A stretch of 64,000 nt of DNA from Larus michahellis (Eukaryota; Chordata; Aves; Charadriiformes; Laridae): positions 99,818,549 to 99,882,548 of the forward strand of contig NC_133896.1 in assembly GCF_964199755.1 (NCBI RefSeq), in the 5' to 3' direction. The notes under the pieces are model-generated. The model did no database searches. It worked only from the letters and a program-made list of their open reading frames with translations, and was not told the DNA's origin. How positions within the stretch are numbered: the first letter of the stretch is position 1; the number at the start of each line of letters is the position of its first letter. Of this stretch, positions 1 to 13,700 are shown one piece after another. A program made the position numbers and the translations under genes.

Positions 1-870
1 TGTCCCTGCACGCCTGGACAACATCTCTGTATTCCTCCCAGGTTAACTGTCCCTGCTTCTGCTTTCTGAATGCTTCCTTTTTATGTTTCAGTTTTGCCAG
101 GAGCTGCTCTTCCATCCATGCCGCCCTCCTGGCATCTTTGCTTGACTTCCTGCTTGTTTGGATGAACTCTTCCAAGCAGATCCCTGAAGAAGCCAAAGTC
201 CAGGCTTGTGATCTTGCTTTTTGCCCTGCTTCCTCCTCTCGTGATCCTGAACTCCACCATCTTATGGTCACTGCAGCCTTGCTTATGAGTATGCGGTCCA
301 GCACAGCACCTCTCCTCACCGGCTCCTCTATCACTTGGGTCAGAAAGCTGTCATTGATGCTCTCCAGGAAACTCCTGGATTGCTTATGTCCTTCTGTGTT
401 GTCCCTCCAGCATACGTCAGGGTCATTAAAGTTCCCCACAGGGACCAGGGCCTGTGAACGTGAGGCTGCTTCTAGCTGTCCATAGAAAGCCTTGTCCTCT
501 TGTTCTTCCTGGTCAGGTGGCCTACAGCACATGCCTACTCCTACGTCACCCATATTAGTCTGCTCTTTAATCACTACCCGTAAGCTCTCAGTTAGCTCCT
601 CATTCAACCCTAGGCAGAGCTCCATGCATTCCAGCTGCTCTCTTACATAAAGGACAACTCTACCTCCTCATCTTCTCAGCCTGTCCTTCCTAAAGAGCTT
701 GTATCCATCCATCACAGCACTCCAGTCATCTGAGCACATTTTGACCACATCCCTGTGATCTGAAGAAGACCATAGTCCTGCAACTGCACACAGATCTCTA
801 ATTCCTCACATTTATTCCCCACACTGTGTGCATTAGTGTACATGCACTTTGGAATAATGATCTGTTCTAC
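1..870 (-). repeat. Old CR1 LINE fragment, endonuclease region
   Basis: The plus strand reads as the antisense of a CR1 ORF2 endonuclease segment, with the same order of landmarks as the better-preserved copy near 30.3-30.9 kb (the 'was held out of print / small tracts' regions are replaced by decayed sequence). No intact frame remains. The right boundary is approximate and the fragment continues beyond the left edge. It sits downstream of SENP7 exon 23, within the last intron or beyond. Confidence 0.6.
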
Positions 871-1590
871 CACAGAAGATAAATCTGTCCACTGGCCAAG
901 GCCCTACACAAGACCTTCCATGCACAGGACTCTCAGAAAGAACATGGAGCACATGTATAAGCATCAAACAAGTGGAGCCATTCAAAGGCCAGAGCAAAAG
1001 GGCAGTGCACTGATCACTGGGAGGAAGAGTTGGGGACACCCTAAAAGAGAGTGCCTGAAGCCCAGCATCTGCAGATATTTAAAGGTATGTGCTGAACAGG
1101 AAAGAGAGGCTCCCTCAGCTCTGTGCATTGGCTTTTAAGGATTCCCCCCTTCCTCTCTCTGCAGAAGCTGGAGCCTGCAGAGCCACTCAAAGGCCAATGC
1201 CCAAGCTGATCAAAGTTTTAGAGGCTACAAGAAGAGATGCACAAAACAGATGCTTTTGTAGCATCTGTTGGCCAGCAATGTGTAAACTAAGTAGACTCCA
1301 AACACATCCAAGTATTTACGGATACTGAATGTGTCAGTGTAAAAACAACATTAAACTACAAGGTCAGAAATGTTTGCCAACAAACACAGATGAGAAACTG
1401 TCTGTGCTCCAGATACAAAGAGCCCTGCCACTACCTGAAGAATGGGTTTCATCTCTTCCTCAAATGGCTTTACCCCTTTTTGAGGCTGAGCATCACAAGC
1501 TTTTGTGTCTGGCTATTTCCCTCAGAAATAGTTTTTTTTTTTGAGTTTAAAGTGATTTTAGGGAAAGGGGAGGTTAGTTTACATTTGTAC

Positions 1591-1741
1591 CTGAAAGAAG
1601 CTTTCCACGTATTGCAGCAAATAGACCCCACAATCACTGCTGTTATCTTGTTTAGGCACTCTGGGACACAGGTCAATCATTGTTGATTTATTAAATTCTC
1701 GATAAGTTTTTCGTTTAGCTTCCCATTCTGCTTCAAGGTAC
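1591..1741 (-). CDS. SENP7: SENP7 exon 23 (catalytic Cys), last exon in window
   Basis: Encodes [16 protein letters not shown] and [19 protein letters not shown]. The Q-x5-DCG motif supplies the oxyanion glutamine and the catalytic cysteine. It ends CAG|GTACAA in phase 0. The human protein continues for about 45 residues; no matching exon lies in 1-1590, so the terminal exon is outside. Confidence 0.96.
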
Positions 1742-4700
1742 CTACAGAAGAAAGCAAACAGATTAAATACTTGAGAAATAATGCACAATGCATTTTGGAA
1801 TACTACTCAATATTGTTCTGGAGCTGGCCAAAAAGCTAAAATAGCTTTAACCAATTTCTTTCACTGAATCTGTCAAAGAAATTCATACAAGGAACAACAC
1901 AGTTTCCACTACCCAATATTCTATCACACTCAGAGGCATCTCTACCACATAATATGCACTATACAAAACAGAAAGATGCATGACGTTATTCAAAAAACAA
2001 CAGTTAATTGAGCTGAGTTTCTTCAAACTATTAGGACACCAGGACATTTTTAAGCCTTAACTAAAGGAAGAACTCAAGTAATCTTTCCTAGCTATCACAC
2101 AGATTTTTTCCTGGGTTAATCCTCAATGGCCAGTGGTGGTTTTCTAACCTAAGCAAACTATTAAAAAAACCCCTTAGAATCCACCTTACAAACAACTTCA
2201 TTTACAATTGCACCAATATGACTCTTGCAACCTATGAGTGTACAAGGTACATAAAGACTTGTTAAAAACCTTAAAGGATCACTTCTTTAATGATTATGAC
2301 TTATTTGTTATCAGGCTTTTCTATTTTTCTTGTGCTCAAAGAATAGAGCACTAAGTTCACGCATCCCACAGAGATTTAAAGAAAAAATAAAAAAGAAATT
2401 GCTATTTCACTTTTCCAAGACACATATAGTGGGGATGCCTCTCTATGTAGAATAAAGGTTTAATAAAAATTTCTGAGTCTCATCTAACCCTCACATAGTA
2501 TTTTGAAGAATTTACTTTTACAAGAAGGATGTACTATTTGGTTTACAGATTGTTGTTCCTTTCAGTGAAGCAAACACAACAGAGAACAAAAAGAACAATT
2601 CTATTTGGCTTCAAATATTTAATATTAGCAACTTTTAAAAAAGTTAATAGATGTTAAAGTCATTATGAGCATGTATAAGTAGTGAAAGTTTGAAGACATT
2701 CTTCCAATACTTACACATTTACTACATAAAATACTGAATGTATTTTTACTCTCACTTTTCAAAACAAATAATACTATTCTGATACAACTATACTGACACA
2801 TGAAGCTTTTAGAAAGCTTCAGTGTAGTTTCTACTCTTTGCACATAGGAGTGAATTTAACATTGTAATTCTGTAAGCACCATCAAAAAAAATGAAGAACA
2901 GCCCTTTGGAAAAAAAAATAATTTAAATTTCAAAGTATTCATTTTAAAGAATCTGGTTTTCTACCCTTAAAAACACTGACCATTACTAAACTGGATGGGA
3001 TAAAAAAAAACACACAAAAAACCCAGACACCCCCTCTACTTTTAATTATTTAATTTTTTAAAAAATTTCAAAAAGACTGCCCACTTTACAATTTCTCCAT
3101 ATCTCGGCTGCAGAACAAAGACAAGCTTTTCACCCAAGCCTCCATATTGCTATTACAATTTTCTTTGTCATGGCTCTTTATTGATTTGCCTTTAGCGTTA
3201 GAAATGTACACCTTTATAGAGAAAAGTATTTTGAACATAGAAATATGCCAGGCAGCATGTCTTTATAATAAATAGAAACTGTAGTTACTTACTCTCTCAA
3301 AACCTGAACTGTTTTCTGCACAGAACCAGCTTTCAAAGAATCTAAGATGAGTATACAAGGCCTGTACACAACAAAGAAAACCAAAAAACATCACTGTAGT
3401 CTTTCATTACGAATACTACTGAAGCAAACATTTTGTTTGAATACAGCTTAACAAGAGCATTCATATCTGAACAAACATGGAAAAAACAGACAAGTTCCTA
3501 CAGTTGTGGCTTTATGACAAATCACTGAATGACCGCACGTTTCCTACTATAATTTAACAATACAATATTAATATGAAACAGAAACATACCTTTTACAAAT
3601 CTGCCTTTCGGAATTACTTAAGGAGATCTGGGAGAAGAGAAAAATAAAAATAACCTTAAAAAACCTACAATTATAAACTCAAATGTCTTCATAGATTTAA
3701 GGGTAAAGCCAAGAGGCTCCCATTTCAGAAAGGGAGAAATTGATAAATAATTTTTAACAACACATGACAGCACAGCATAGGCAATATAGGTAGGCAAATG
3801 AGGACTTCAGGTCATGCTGCAGGCCATGCAAACATTGACAGCTGCTGCAAAAAAAGATGATGCAAAATCACTTGGTCAAGTCTCAGAGCCTTCAGAAATA
3901 GAGTAATATATTTTTCCTCTGTCAGTACAAAAAGGCACTTACTTTAGAAATACCTGAATCCAGGACTGAAGCAGAATCAGCAATTTCATTGCCACCTAGT
4001 ACAAAAGGACAAATTAAAAAGGCTTAAGAAAATACTTCAAAACTGAAATATTTTCAGATTCATGATTATTCTTATTCAAAATACAATAGTGCAGTATAAA
4101 CTAATTTTGCTTCCTTTCTGAATGTTCAAATAGCAGAGTTACTGAGGGCCTTCTTTTCTGATAAAATTCTTACTGAAATCCAAGAACCTCCCACTCATGG
4201 TGGGATCTGAGCTACTGATTTTACATTTCCCTTCCAGTATTTCCCAGAGTTGCAGACAGTAAGAATGCAGTGCAGTGCTTGCTACACAGGGTAATACAAA
4301 AACATATTACGTCAGTCTTAACATCAAAGATACTTTAAGATATCATATCTCTCCTCCAAGGATTGAGATGCTGCTAGAACTGTATATGGCTTGACATAAT
4401 TTTCTTCTAGATTACCAACCTTTTGAGAATAAACTTCTGTTAGCATCCATTTCTTCTTCATCCTTGCAGTTACCAGGAAAGGCCAACACTGAACGAGTTC
4501 TAGTGTTCTCACTCTCTGACCAAAGTGGAGACAGATGAGGCTGGTGATATAATGAATCCTGAGGGGGACACTCCTCATACACAGGTTCTTCTAACCATGG
4601 AAAACAGATAACTGCCATGTACCAATGGGACCTGTGCAGCAGTGCGAAGAGAGGGAGACAAAAATGTCAAAATTGTATAACATTTGGTTCTGAAAAGGAT

Positions 4701-7700
4701 ATGAAAAGTTCTTTAACATTGAGAGCTCATGGACAACTGTTGGGGGACACATAACCATTGTCGCCACATTCCTTCATGGCATCTCCTACTAATCCTCTCA
4801 CTCGTTTTTCACTTTGCACTGTGGCATAACAGCAAAAAATAAGCATCAATTCCTTTACAAAAACCCAACAAATCCACTACAGCAATATATCAGTGTCTCA
4901 CCACCCATATCACACTGTAAAAAAAAAAAAAGTAATAAAATAATCTGTGATGGTAATTCCAGTTTTGAATAGAGCTGAGGATATGGCCTTATCTTTTTCT
5001 GCAGCTGTTTTGCATATTAAGTCCAATGACTATTCAGTTTTACTGAAGTGCAGGTCAGTTATTCAGCCAGGCAAAGGTACAGAACCATGAAGTACTACTC
5101 CTGATCAATTAACACTATGAATTACTGTGATTTCTTTGTAGTAATATTTTTAAGTGCACAGGAATCATCATAATGACACACAAACTATTTTGAAGAATAC
5201 ATAAAAGCAACAGTAAAGCAAAAAACAAAGATGCAAAGTTTACTGAAAACAGCTAAATAAGAAGTTTAACTTTTGAAGAGACTTCAAAATTACTCATTCC
5301 TCACACTTCATCAAAAGCTAATGTGTTCATTTATGATAATCCAAACTTACAGCCATAAATCTTTTTATCACAACATTAAAATATTTAAATATCAGAAAAG
5401 GTGTCTAAAACATATACTTACTCCTCGTTCACAGGCACAAAGATATAATCTTTACTGAAGATGTTTATATGACGAGTCCATGTTCTTACTCTTCTGTGTC
5501 TTCTCTGTGCTGCTCTGCAGAAACCAAATGACAACTATTGTTCAGATTTGTTCTTTTTAGTTAAAGCAAAGTATAGGGATTAGTACTCCTACATCTTCCC
5601 AATCCCTCAATGGGTTTTTCATTTACTCTTGAAATTTTCCCAACAGAGAAAAAAAGATATATCAGCACACCATTGGGGCCAAGTGGCTAACAAGTCATTT
5701 CTGAACTATCTTAAACTCTTCTACACAAAATCATCCATAGATTTGAAAGGTCTTCCTACAGTTATTTGTCCAGTAATTATTTACTACGCTAAATGCAAAA
5801 ATCTCACCTAAACACCAGCCAATGTAAAACAGACCTATAGCAATATATAAACATCCATAAATTAAACTTCACAATACCACTTTTGAAGGCCTGTCTAAAC
5901 ATCCTTATCTTTTGAAGGAAAAAGCTAACTGCCTTGCATAGAGTCATAGATTCCCTCCAATCCTGAGCTTTAAATGCTGGAGCACATTTAATTTCCAGTC
6001 CTAGAGACATAAAGCATGAGGACAGGATACTAGGAGAATAAGAAAAATCTGAGAAGAAACCTACATTTAGATTTTCAGCTTTCTTAGTTTGCACAAGTTG
6101 AAATAGAAACCAACAGCTCATAGAACTTTGCTCCAATATGATCTAAAAGCAAAATTCACTCTACTCAGGAGACATCCCTAATAGATACAGCATTCCAATA
6201 GCATTCCAATTCCATCCCCATCTGTGATCAAGAAACGTAACTTCAGTGAAGGAATAACGGGAGAAAAGGAGAGAGGAATGGAAAAACAAGCTACTGTGGG
6301 ACTCTGGATGGGCCAGCATTAAGTGGAGACTTGCTGCAAACTTCCCCTGCTACATGACTCTAGAAGCGCTGGGAACTTAAAAGGGGAAAGGAGCTTTCCC
6401 AATCTACTGCCTAAGCAGTGCAAAGAAAGAGAAGCAAAGGGTCCTTAAGTTAAGTAGCTGTATCAGTTGAGATTAATTTCATTTACAACACTATGGAGAC
6501 CAACTTTCCACTATCCACTTATCGAAAAAAAACCAAACCACAGAAACAAACAAAACCCAAACTACCCATAATCACCAGGTAAGCTAAGCCCAAATACAAA
6601 ACTAAAATTTCCAAAGACACCTCCTGATCTGGAGCAGATACAGTGCTTGAAATGTGGTGAATTAAGAGTGCCATTCTGGTTCCTCAAGAAGGTTATGGAC
6701 AATCCAGCCTTATAAAAGGAATCAGATCAAGATACAACAGCATTCTTAACGTGGATAATTTTGTCTCCACCTCAGAAGATTCAGGGTCAGAAGACATTAG
6801 AATGATGGAAGACATTCCCTCAAGCACAGCTTCTTGAATTTTTGAGACATCTTTGAAAATACTAAAGAAGTTGCCTTTTTTTCCCTTTAACATAGCTTTC
6901 AGCCAGCAGTGACTACAACACAAACAAGACGGCACACCTCTTTGTGCAGGTGGCCTCATCTGCCAATAGAATGAAAAACCTGGGGACTTTACCAATAACA
7001 GAAGAAAAATCATTTCAGAGAAAGAGGAAAAAAAAGCTTTGATAAGCTGAATGATGAAAACAGAATGAAAGCTGCTGGCAGGTATCACTGTAAATGAAGT
7101 GGGGCAGGGCAAGCTCCATGCTCAAACATCAATATTGAGAAGGAATGGAAAGTGTCCTAGGGATGGTCCTACCGTTTATACAGTCTTAGTTGGAAACACA
7201 AAGTGATATATATTTAGCTCTTAATGACACTTTTTGTGAAACTCTGCAATTCCAGCGTGCTTAAGTGTTAAAAAACAAATTTGTAAACTTGATGTATAAG
7301 AAAATTTTCTTACTAAAATTTTGGACAGTAATTTATTACCAATATGTAAAATGAAGTATGTAGTAAATCTAAAAATATTTTTAGAAGTGCAATTTCATAA
7401 AGTGATGCATACCTTGCAAAATGCTGGGTTTATAATAAAAAGTTCAAAATACATACATAATTGTCTGAAGTAAAGATTCAGATAAAGTTGGAGGAAGGTG
7501 ATAACACTTTCATTAATATTCAGCATGAATCACACACAGATTCTAGCGAGAAACACCAGCATGCTTAAGTCCTGAGTTACAACATTTAACCACTAATCCT
7601 TTGGAGAACACTGATTACTATTTTATGTGCTAATTAGGTGATGATCTGCAGAACTTCCAAGTGACATCAATAGATAGCTTATTTCTGGTCATAACAGCAC

Positions 7701-10700
7701 TGAAAATGAACTTACGAAACTTTGAGATCCCCCTCAGAATTTTTTTCTGTCCTGGTCAGGCACTTATAGAAGAAACTGCTAAAAATGTGTACACGGTCAG
7801 CAAGATGTTTTGGCGCCTTCTCCAACAACAGGTATCTACCAAAGAAAAAAGAAGGAAATTATTAAATTCCTTTTCTAGAAAGTACCATTACTGATAAAAA
7901 AAGACAATTATTTTAATGACTTGTCATACTCAGGTTATGCTTACTATCAGTTGCCTTCACAGTTGCCAATCGTGCCAGATTTTTCTCTCTACTGTGTTTT
8001 CAATATGCACATGGGTGGACATCATCAGTGTATGTAACAGCCAAGCAATTACTAAGAATGCAGTTATTTTTTGTCTCAGAGTTGTGCTCCACTATTAATG
8101 CTTCTGAATTTCTTTTCAGAGTTAGGTTTCTATCCCTTGTAATTAAGACAGGCTTGAAAACCTAAGCAAATGTAAGCCTATGGAGTGTTACACTCCTGCA
8201 TATACAAAAAGCAGAGAACAGTTCAGTAGTATAAATTGTCCGTTTTACTCCTACAGGTTATGCGTGTGAAAGTTAAGACAAATATTCTACAGGTACTCAT
8301 TCTGTATGATTTTACTGTTGATCATTTTACTATAAACATCGGCTCAAGTGTTTATTCTGTCATCCTAGAAGGCCAAAGCTTTTGTAATTGCCATCATCCT
8401 ACACAAGGTGCCTCCAGCTTCACATGATGACTCGGGCAACACAGTCATACATGATACAGGTTGCCACATAATGAAAACTGAGAATGTGGGAAGTCTAATA
8501 AAGTTTAAAAAGCAGAGGGGTTTCCTGCAATCATTGCATTAAATTCCTTTATTCTCATCTTCCTTTTCTGGCAAGATAAAGCTACAGCTATTGAGGGGAC
8601 CATGCTGCACGACTGATTTCTAGTTCAGAGCAAAATACAAGCAGCTTTGCTGTAAAACCACATCAAAACACTTTGGTACACATTTCCTTTTCCACACCTC
8701 TAGAAAAGAGCTTTTAACTGGCTTCCTGTTGCTCATGGTTACCGCAGCCACGCGGACAACCTTCAAAAGAGCCAGAATTCTGCTTAGGCTTGAGTCAGCA
8801 CAGGGAAAATAAACCTCAGCTTTAGGGAATCGTGGCCCACAGCACTGGTTCTGGAAAACTTACTTTCACAAGCAACTTTAGCAGGATGGCATGAAGCAGG
8901 TGAGCCAAGCTCAACTTCCTCAAGAAGTATTAGCTGTGTTCCTTTCTGCAGGAGCTGTGCATCAGAAGAATTCCTGAACTCTTGCACAGAATAGCAGGCG
9001 ATGCTCCACTTCATGCAAACTTAGTAAACAGAGTACCTAGTACAGACCCTCTACTTTGTTCACCTGCCTGCTTAAATCTGTACAGCATTGTGAGGTCACC
9101 AAGAGGCTTTTTTTCCCCCAGCTATTCTGTCTGCGTTATATCACAGCCCTTTAGACAGGCAACAAGAATGAACTGAAACAAATGAAACTGCTGAAGATAC
9201 ACAAAAGCTTTAAAAAAGTCCCAAGTTACAAATTCATCATCCTGTTACTTTTAAAATTATTGTGTCATATTTAGTGACCAGTAACATGTTATTGTAACAT
9301 TCAAGTCCAAGAAGAATACAATTAAGGCTGTTGTTACTTACTTAAGATAGAAATCAATGATGACATCATTGAGAAACTCTCCATATTCTAAGCACGCCAG
9401 GTCTTCTCTTGTGACTCCCAGTCCTCCTTTTGCAGGTGGGGGTGGATAAACAATTAAACTAGAAAACACAAATCACATTATAACAGCAACAAGCTGCCTT
9501 TTACATGACATCCTTCTTAATATTGCCGTCCCACATGTAGAAGATTTTCTAGAAAACCTTTTAAAAGCAGTAGTTCTCAGAACTGTTGACTAACTCAAGA
9601 GTCCTTTACTATTTCTTCCTCCAACAGTTAAGCGTTATGAAGAAATATGCACCCTACTGCACAATGAAATGTTGAGACAACTTTTGAAAAGGAGATTATT
9701 TTTTACCTTCATCTTGTTTTTCTATTTTTCATAGAAGTAACTGATAAATGAACACGTAAAATGGGAAGAAATACTAGGGAATATATTCTCAAATGGTATG
9801 AATGAACCCTGATTTTCTACTCATTACGACTCCAATAACAACTCCCACATTTCCAAGCAGGAAATTTGGATTTACACGCCATGCACCATATGCACTGTAA
9901 GTGGTTTGAAACTGCTCAAGTTACTTCTAAAGCTAGTATTTAAAATACATTTTAAAAGCTCTAGATTAACAACCGTATTACTTAACTGGAACCACGAACC
10001 GAGCATTTTTGCTGTTGCAGAAACAAAACCAACTGCTATACAGTCAGTAAAAACAGTGACAGCAAAAGGCAAGAGTTCTTAAGAGCAATTTACTTCATTT
10101 ATGTTTGCTGTACTGGAAGTATGAGGACTAACAGGCTAGTGCAGACAGAACTGAGGCATGTCAGCACTCTCAGAGTGTCTTGCTGCATTACACAGTTGTA
10201 TGTTCTCATTTTCTAACATCTTTTGTTAACCAAGCTCCTGTACTAACTACTCAATTTTATGACAACCTAGTTATAAATAGACTGAGTGTGACAGAACAGT
10301 GAAAAAACCCCATTGTTTAGATTTAAAAAAAAAAAAGCTCAGCTTGAGTTAGCAATAGTTTTGCTGTGATACGGACTTAGACAGACACTCACAGAGGCCA
10401 TGAGGTCCCTACCCTCCCATTGATGCATCCATGATAGGAACTTGAAGTCACAATTCAGGTATTCTCTAATTTCTGTGAGATTTTGTGTCCCTGTAACATA
10501 TCCATTTTGTCTGTTACCTACCAGGATGGAAACAGGAATAACTACATTCACACAACACTTCCAAATCAACTGGCAGAATGGTAGCTAAGCCAGGGCTTTT
10601 ATTCCAGCAACTCGTTTATTCAATTTGTTTTATTTTCACCTTCTCATTTATATGGAATATACTTACTTCTTAACTGCTCCGGTTTCTCTTACTTCTTTCC

Positions 10701-13700
10701 ATTCTTCATTCAGTGCCGAGGACAGAGAGATAGCATAGCAACCACTATTCTGCTTGTTTGCAAGGGCATAACTGGGCCTGACCACTTTTGGTTTTGATTC
10801 CTACCAGGAAAAATCCAAACAATGATAGTAGTAAAAGGCATTAAACAGCTTGATATGTAAAACAGAATACACAAAAGCCGAGCCTGAAGCCCACAGGAGT
10901 ACACTACATCACTGAAGAAGAATCTTGCTGGAGAGCAGAAATGTAAACATTATTATTTAGGCAAATGTGCCACTGCTCAGACAATAAAAAAAGTTATGCC
11001 CCTTTTAAAATTATGACAGGTCTTCATCTGTTCATAACCTCTCTCTAAAACTTTTTAAGCATTATTCAGCTAACTGACACAAAATTAGTTTTGCAGAAGA
11101 AACAGGACCTGAAAGGATGGAGATAAGCATCAGACTGTCTTACTAGGAGCTGTGTATGCTTGGAAGGTTTGAAAATCTAGTTCTTAACAATTTGCCTAAA
11201 AATCATACAGATTTGAACTGGCTGGCTCAATTTTTAAGTTCTCAGTTTCATAGCCAGATTGATCTGTTGTCTCTGTGATTTTTACCGATGGGAACAAACT
11301 GAAGCGACAATGGTGTGGGGTTGGGTTGAGACATTTACCCCTCAGAGGCAGATGTACTAACACATTAACTTCCACAGCCCCATCTCCCCAGCAGCCTTAG
11401 GAATCATTTAGCTTTTCAAGCTGTGGAGCCCCCACAAAAATGTCTAGAGGTGTCTGGAACAATCAAGATACAGAGCTCCTCCTCTGCTGCATTCCTTCAC
11501 TTCCAGCTTAACTGAAAAGTGGCTCCATCACTCACTATTTGATTAACTCTCAATTTGTTACCCTGGAGACCACGAGGGCAGGATATCCCTGTGGTTCTAG
11601 GCACATACAACCATGAACCTAAAGCTTCAGTATTTGCCACTTACTGATGAGGTCTATACACTATCCCTCTGTGGACACAACCTAGTTTACTGCAAACCTT
11701 GCCCTTTGTCAGGCAAACCTTTGTCAGAGAAAAGTAACAAACATGGCTGATTTTTTTTTTTTTGAGTTATGGATTAAGAAAGAATTTATTTTCTGCAACT
11801 GGCTGATCTAAAATTTACTAGAATGCCAACAGGTGGTGACGAATCAAGCAACAGCTAGTCACTAACCTGAACTGCAGGCTCATGAGCATCTGAGGTATTC
11901 TCTTTTGGCATACGTTGCTTTAGTAGATCTTTACTGGAACTCAGAAAAGAGCTCTCTTCAGGAGAAAGGTCCTTAAACAAGGGTAATGCTTGCTTCAAAG
12001 ACAAAAACTCAGGGAGATCTGGTGCTCTGTTCTTCTTGCTCACATCTGTCATCAATTCAGTCAGCCTGTCTTCTTCCCATTCTGTGAGCGGTTGGGACAG
12101 CTCAAGAAATACAAATTCACTGGATTTGGCTGCAAAAAAGAGAGAATGGGTAGTATTAATTATTAGGTTACATGATAAAAAACTTGTCTGCACACTCACA
12201 AAGGAGCATAGAGAGACAATGGCAAGAGGGGGAGCCCAAATAATACCCTGCCAGGTTTATCACAGTGGCTATCAGCCCACCAAAGACCCACCTGCACAAG
12301 AGGTGCACAGAGGGACAGGAACCTGCATTAAGGACTAGGAGGAAGGGACACCCACTCTGGGCCCTTCCCAGGGCTGTCCAAGGGAAGCCTCAGCCCAGGG
12401 TCCAGACCTGAAACCCATCTAGATGAGTCAAGGCCAGAGCACCTTTTGGACTGAGACAGGGTTACTGCTGTGGTATAGGGCACACATGATGGGATGCAAG
12501 GGAAGAGCATTTTGGGATTGCACAGGACTATTTATGGGATGTTTAGGGGAGAAACCAAAGGCAGGCAAAGGGAGGGGTTTGAGTGACTTGGGGGGGGAAC
12601 AAGTGCGCAAAAATAGAGGGCTAAGGGCATTAAAAACACCAGTCCCATCTAACATCTAAATACTTTGCTGGTCATTACACTTGCTGGCCATGCCCTGTGC
12701 ATTGATCGGCGCAGTCCATCCTGTCTTCTTATTAAATTCCTTTCTAACTCCCTCCTGGGTGAGAGACTCTCTATTCGATGTTTGCGTATGGGGGTCTAAG
12801 CGCAGCAACTGGAGTGAGTGCCTGTGTGCAAGGGAGCATGCGATTGCTAGCAAAGATCAAGCCATACGAGGTAAAAAGGTGAAGTGCCCTGGAAGACAGA
12901 GGGGTGAGCAGGTCCACAGGGGACAGCTCTGGCTCCGCAACTGCCTGTGTATCTTGAAGGATGAGAGCACAGGGGGCTCAGCTATTGGGACCAGGGGAGT
13001 CCTGGCCAGCTGCATGCCTGCATGCGCATGACAGTCTGTACCAGCAACTGGCAGTGACCTCAGTGGTTTGTATGTCCAGGTGCCAGCAACTGAGGAGACT
13101 GGCCTCCAGGGCCAGCAACTGGGCAGACTGAGTATCTGAGCCCAGCTGACAGAGCGATCCACCTTGTACATATATATGTGTGTGTATATGTGTGTGTATA
13201 TATATACACACACACATATATATGCACACGCACACATATATATGTATGTATGTATTTTCTCACTAGTGGGCCTCCATCCTGCTCAGTCAGAGAGGGGAGC
13301 AGGATGAAGCTGTTGGTGCTATGTTCGTACGAGCACACATGTGTCTGTGTTATCTGTGTGGCCAGCTATGTATATATGTCGTGTACGTATGTGCTCTACG
13401 TATGTGCTCTACCTATTGGGACTACATCTTCACCCAGGGACGTGGAGCAGCAGCAGCCTCACCACTCTCAGGATGTCAGATCTGTCATGATGTATTTTCA
13501 TCTAATATTAACACACTAAGAAGGCAGAGCAGAATCATCGCAACTATTTCCACAATCTGTAAAACCACCGCTGATTTGTTACAAGTCTCTACATACATTT
13601 AAAAATATTTACATTACTACATATTTACAAAGCATAAAACATTCAAGCATAGAAATTTAATAACTGAAGATTTCTGCTACAACAAGAATGTAATCAAGAT

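Noticed and set aside
12857-13602. Cys/Tyr/Val-rich frames on both strands near 13.2 kb
   Set aside because: Translations of a TG/TA/CA microsatellite.
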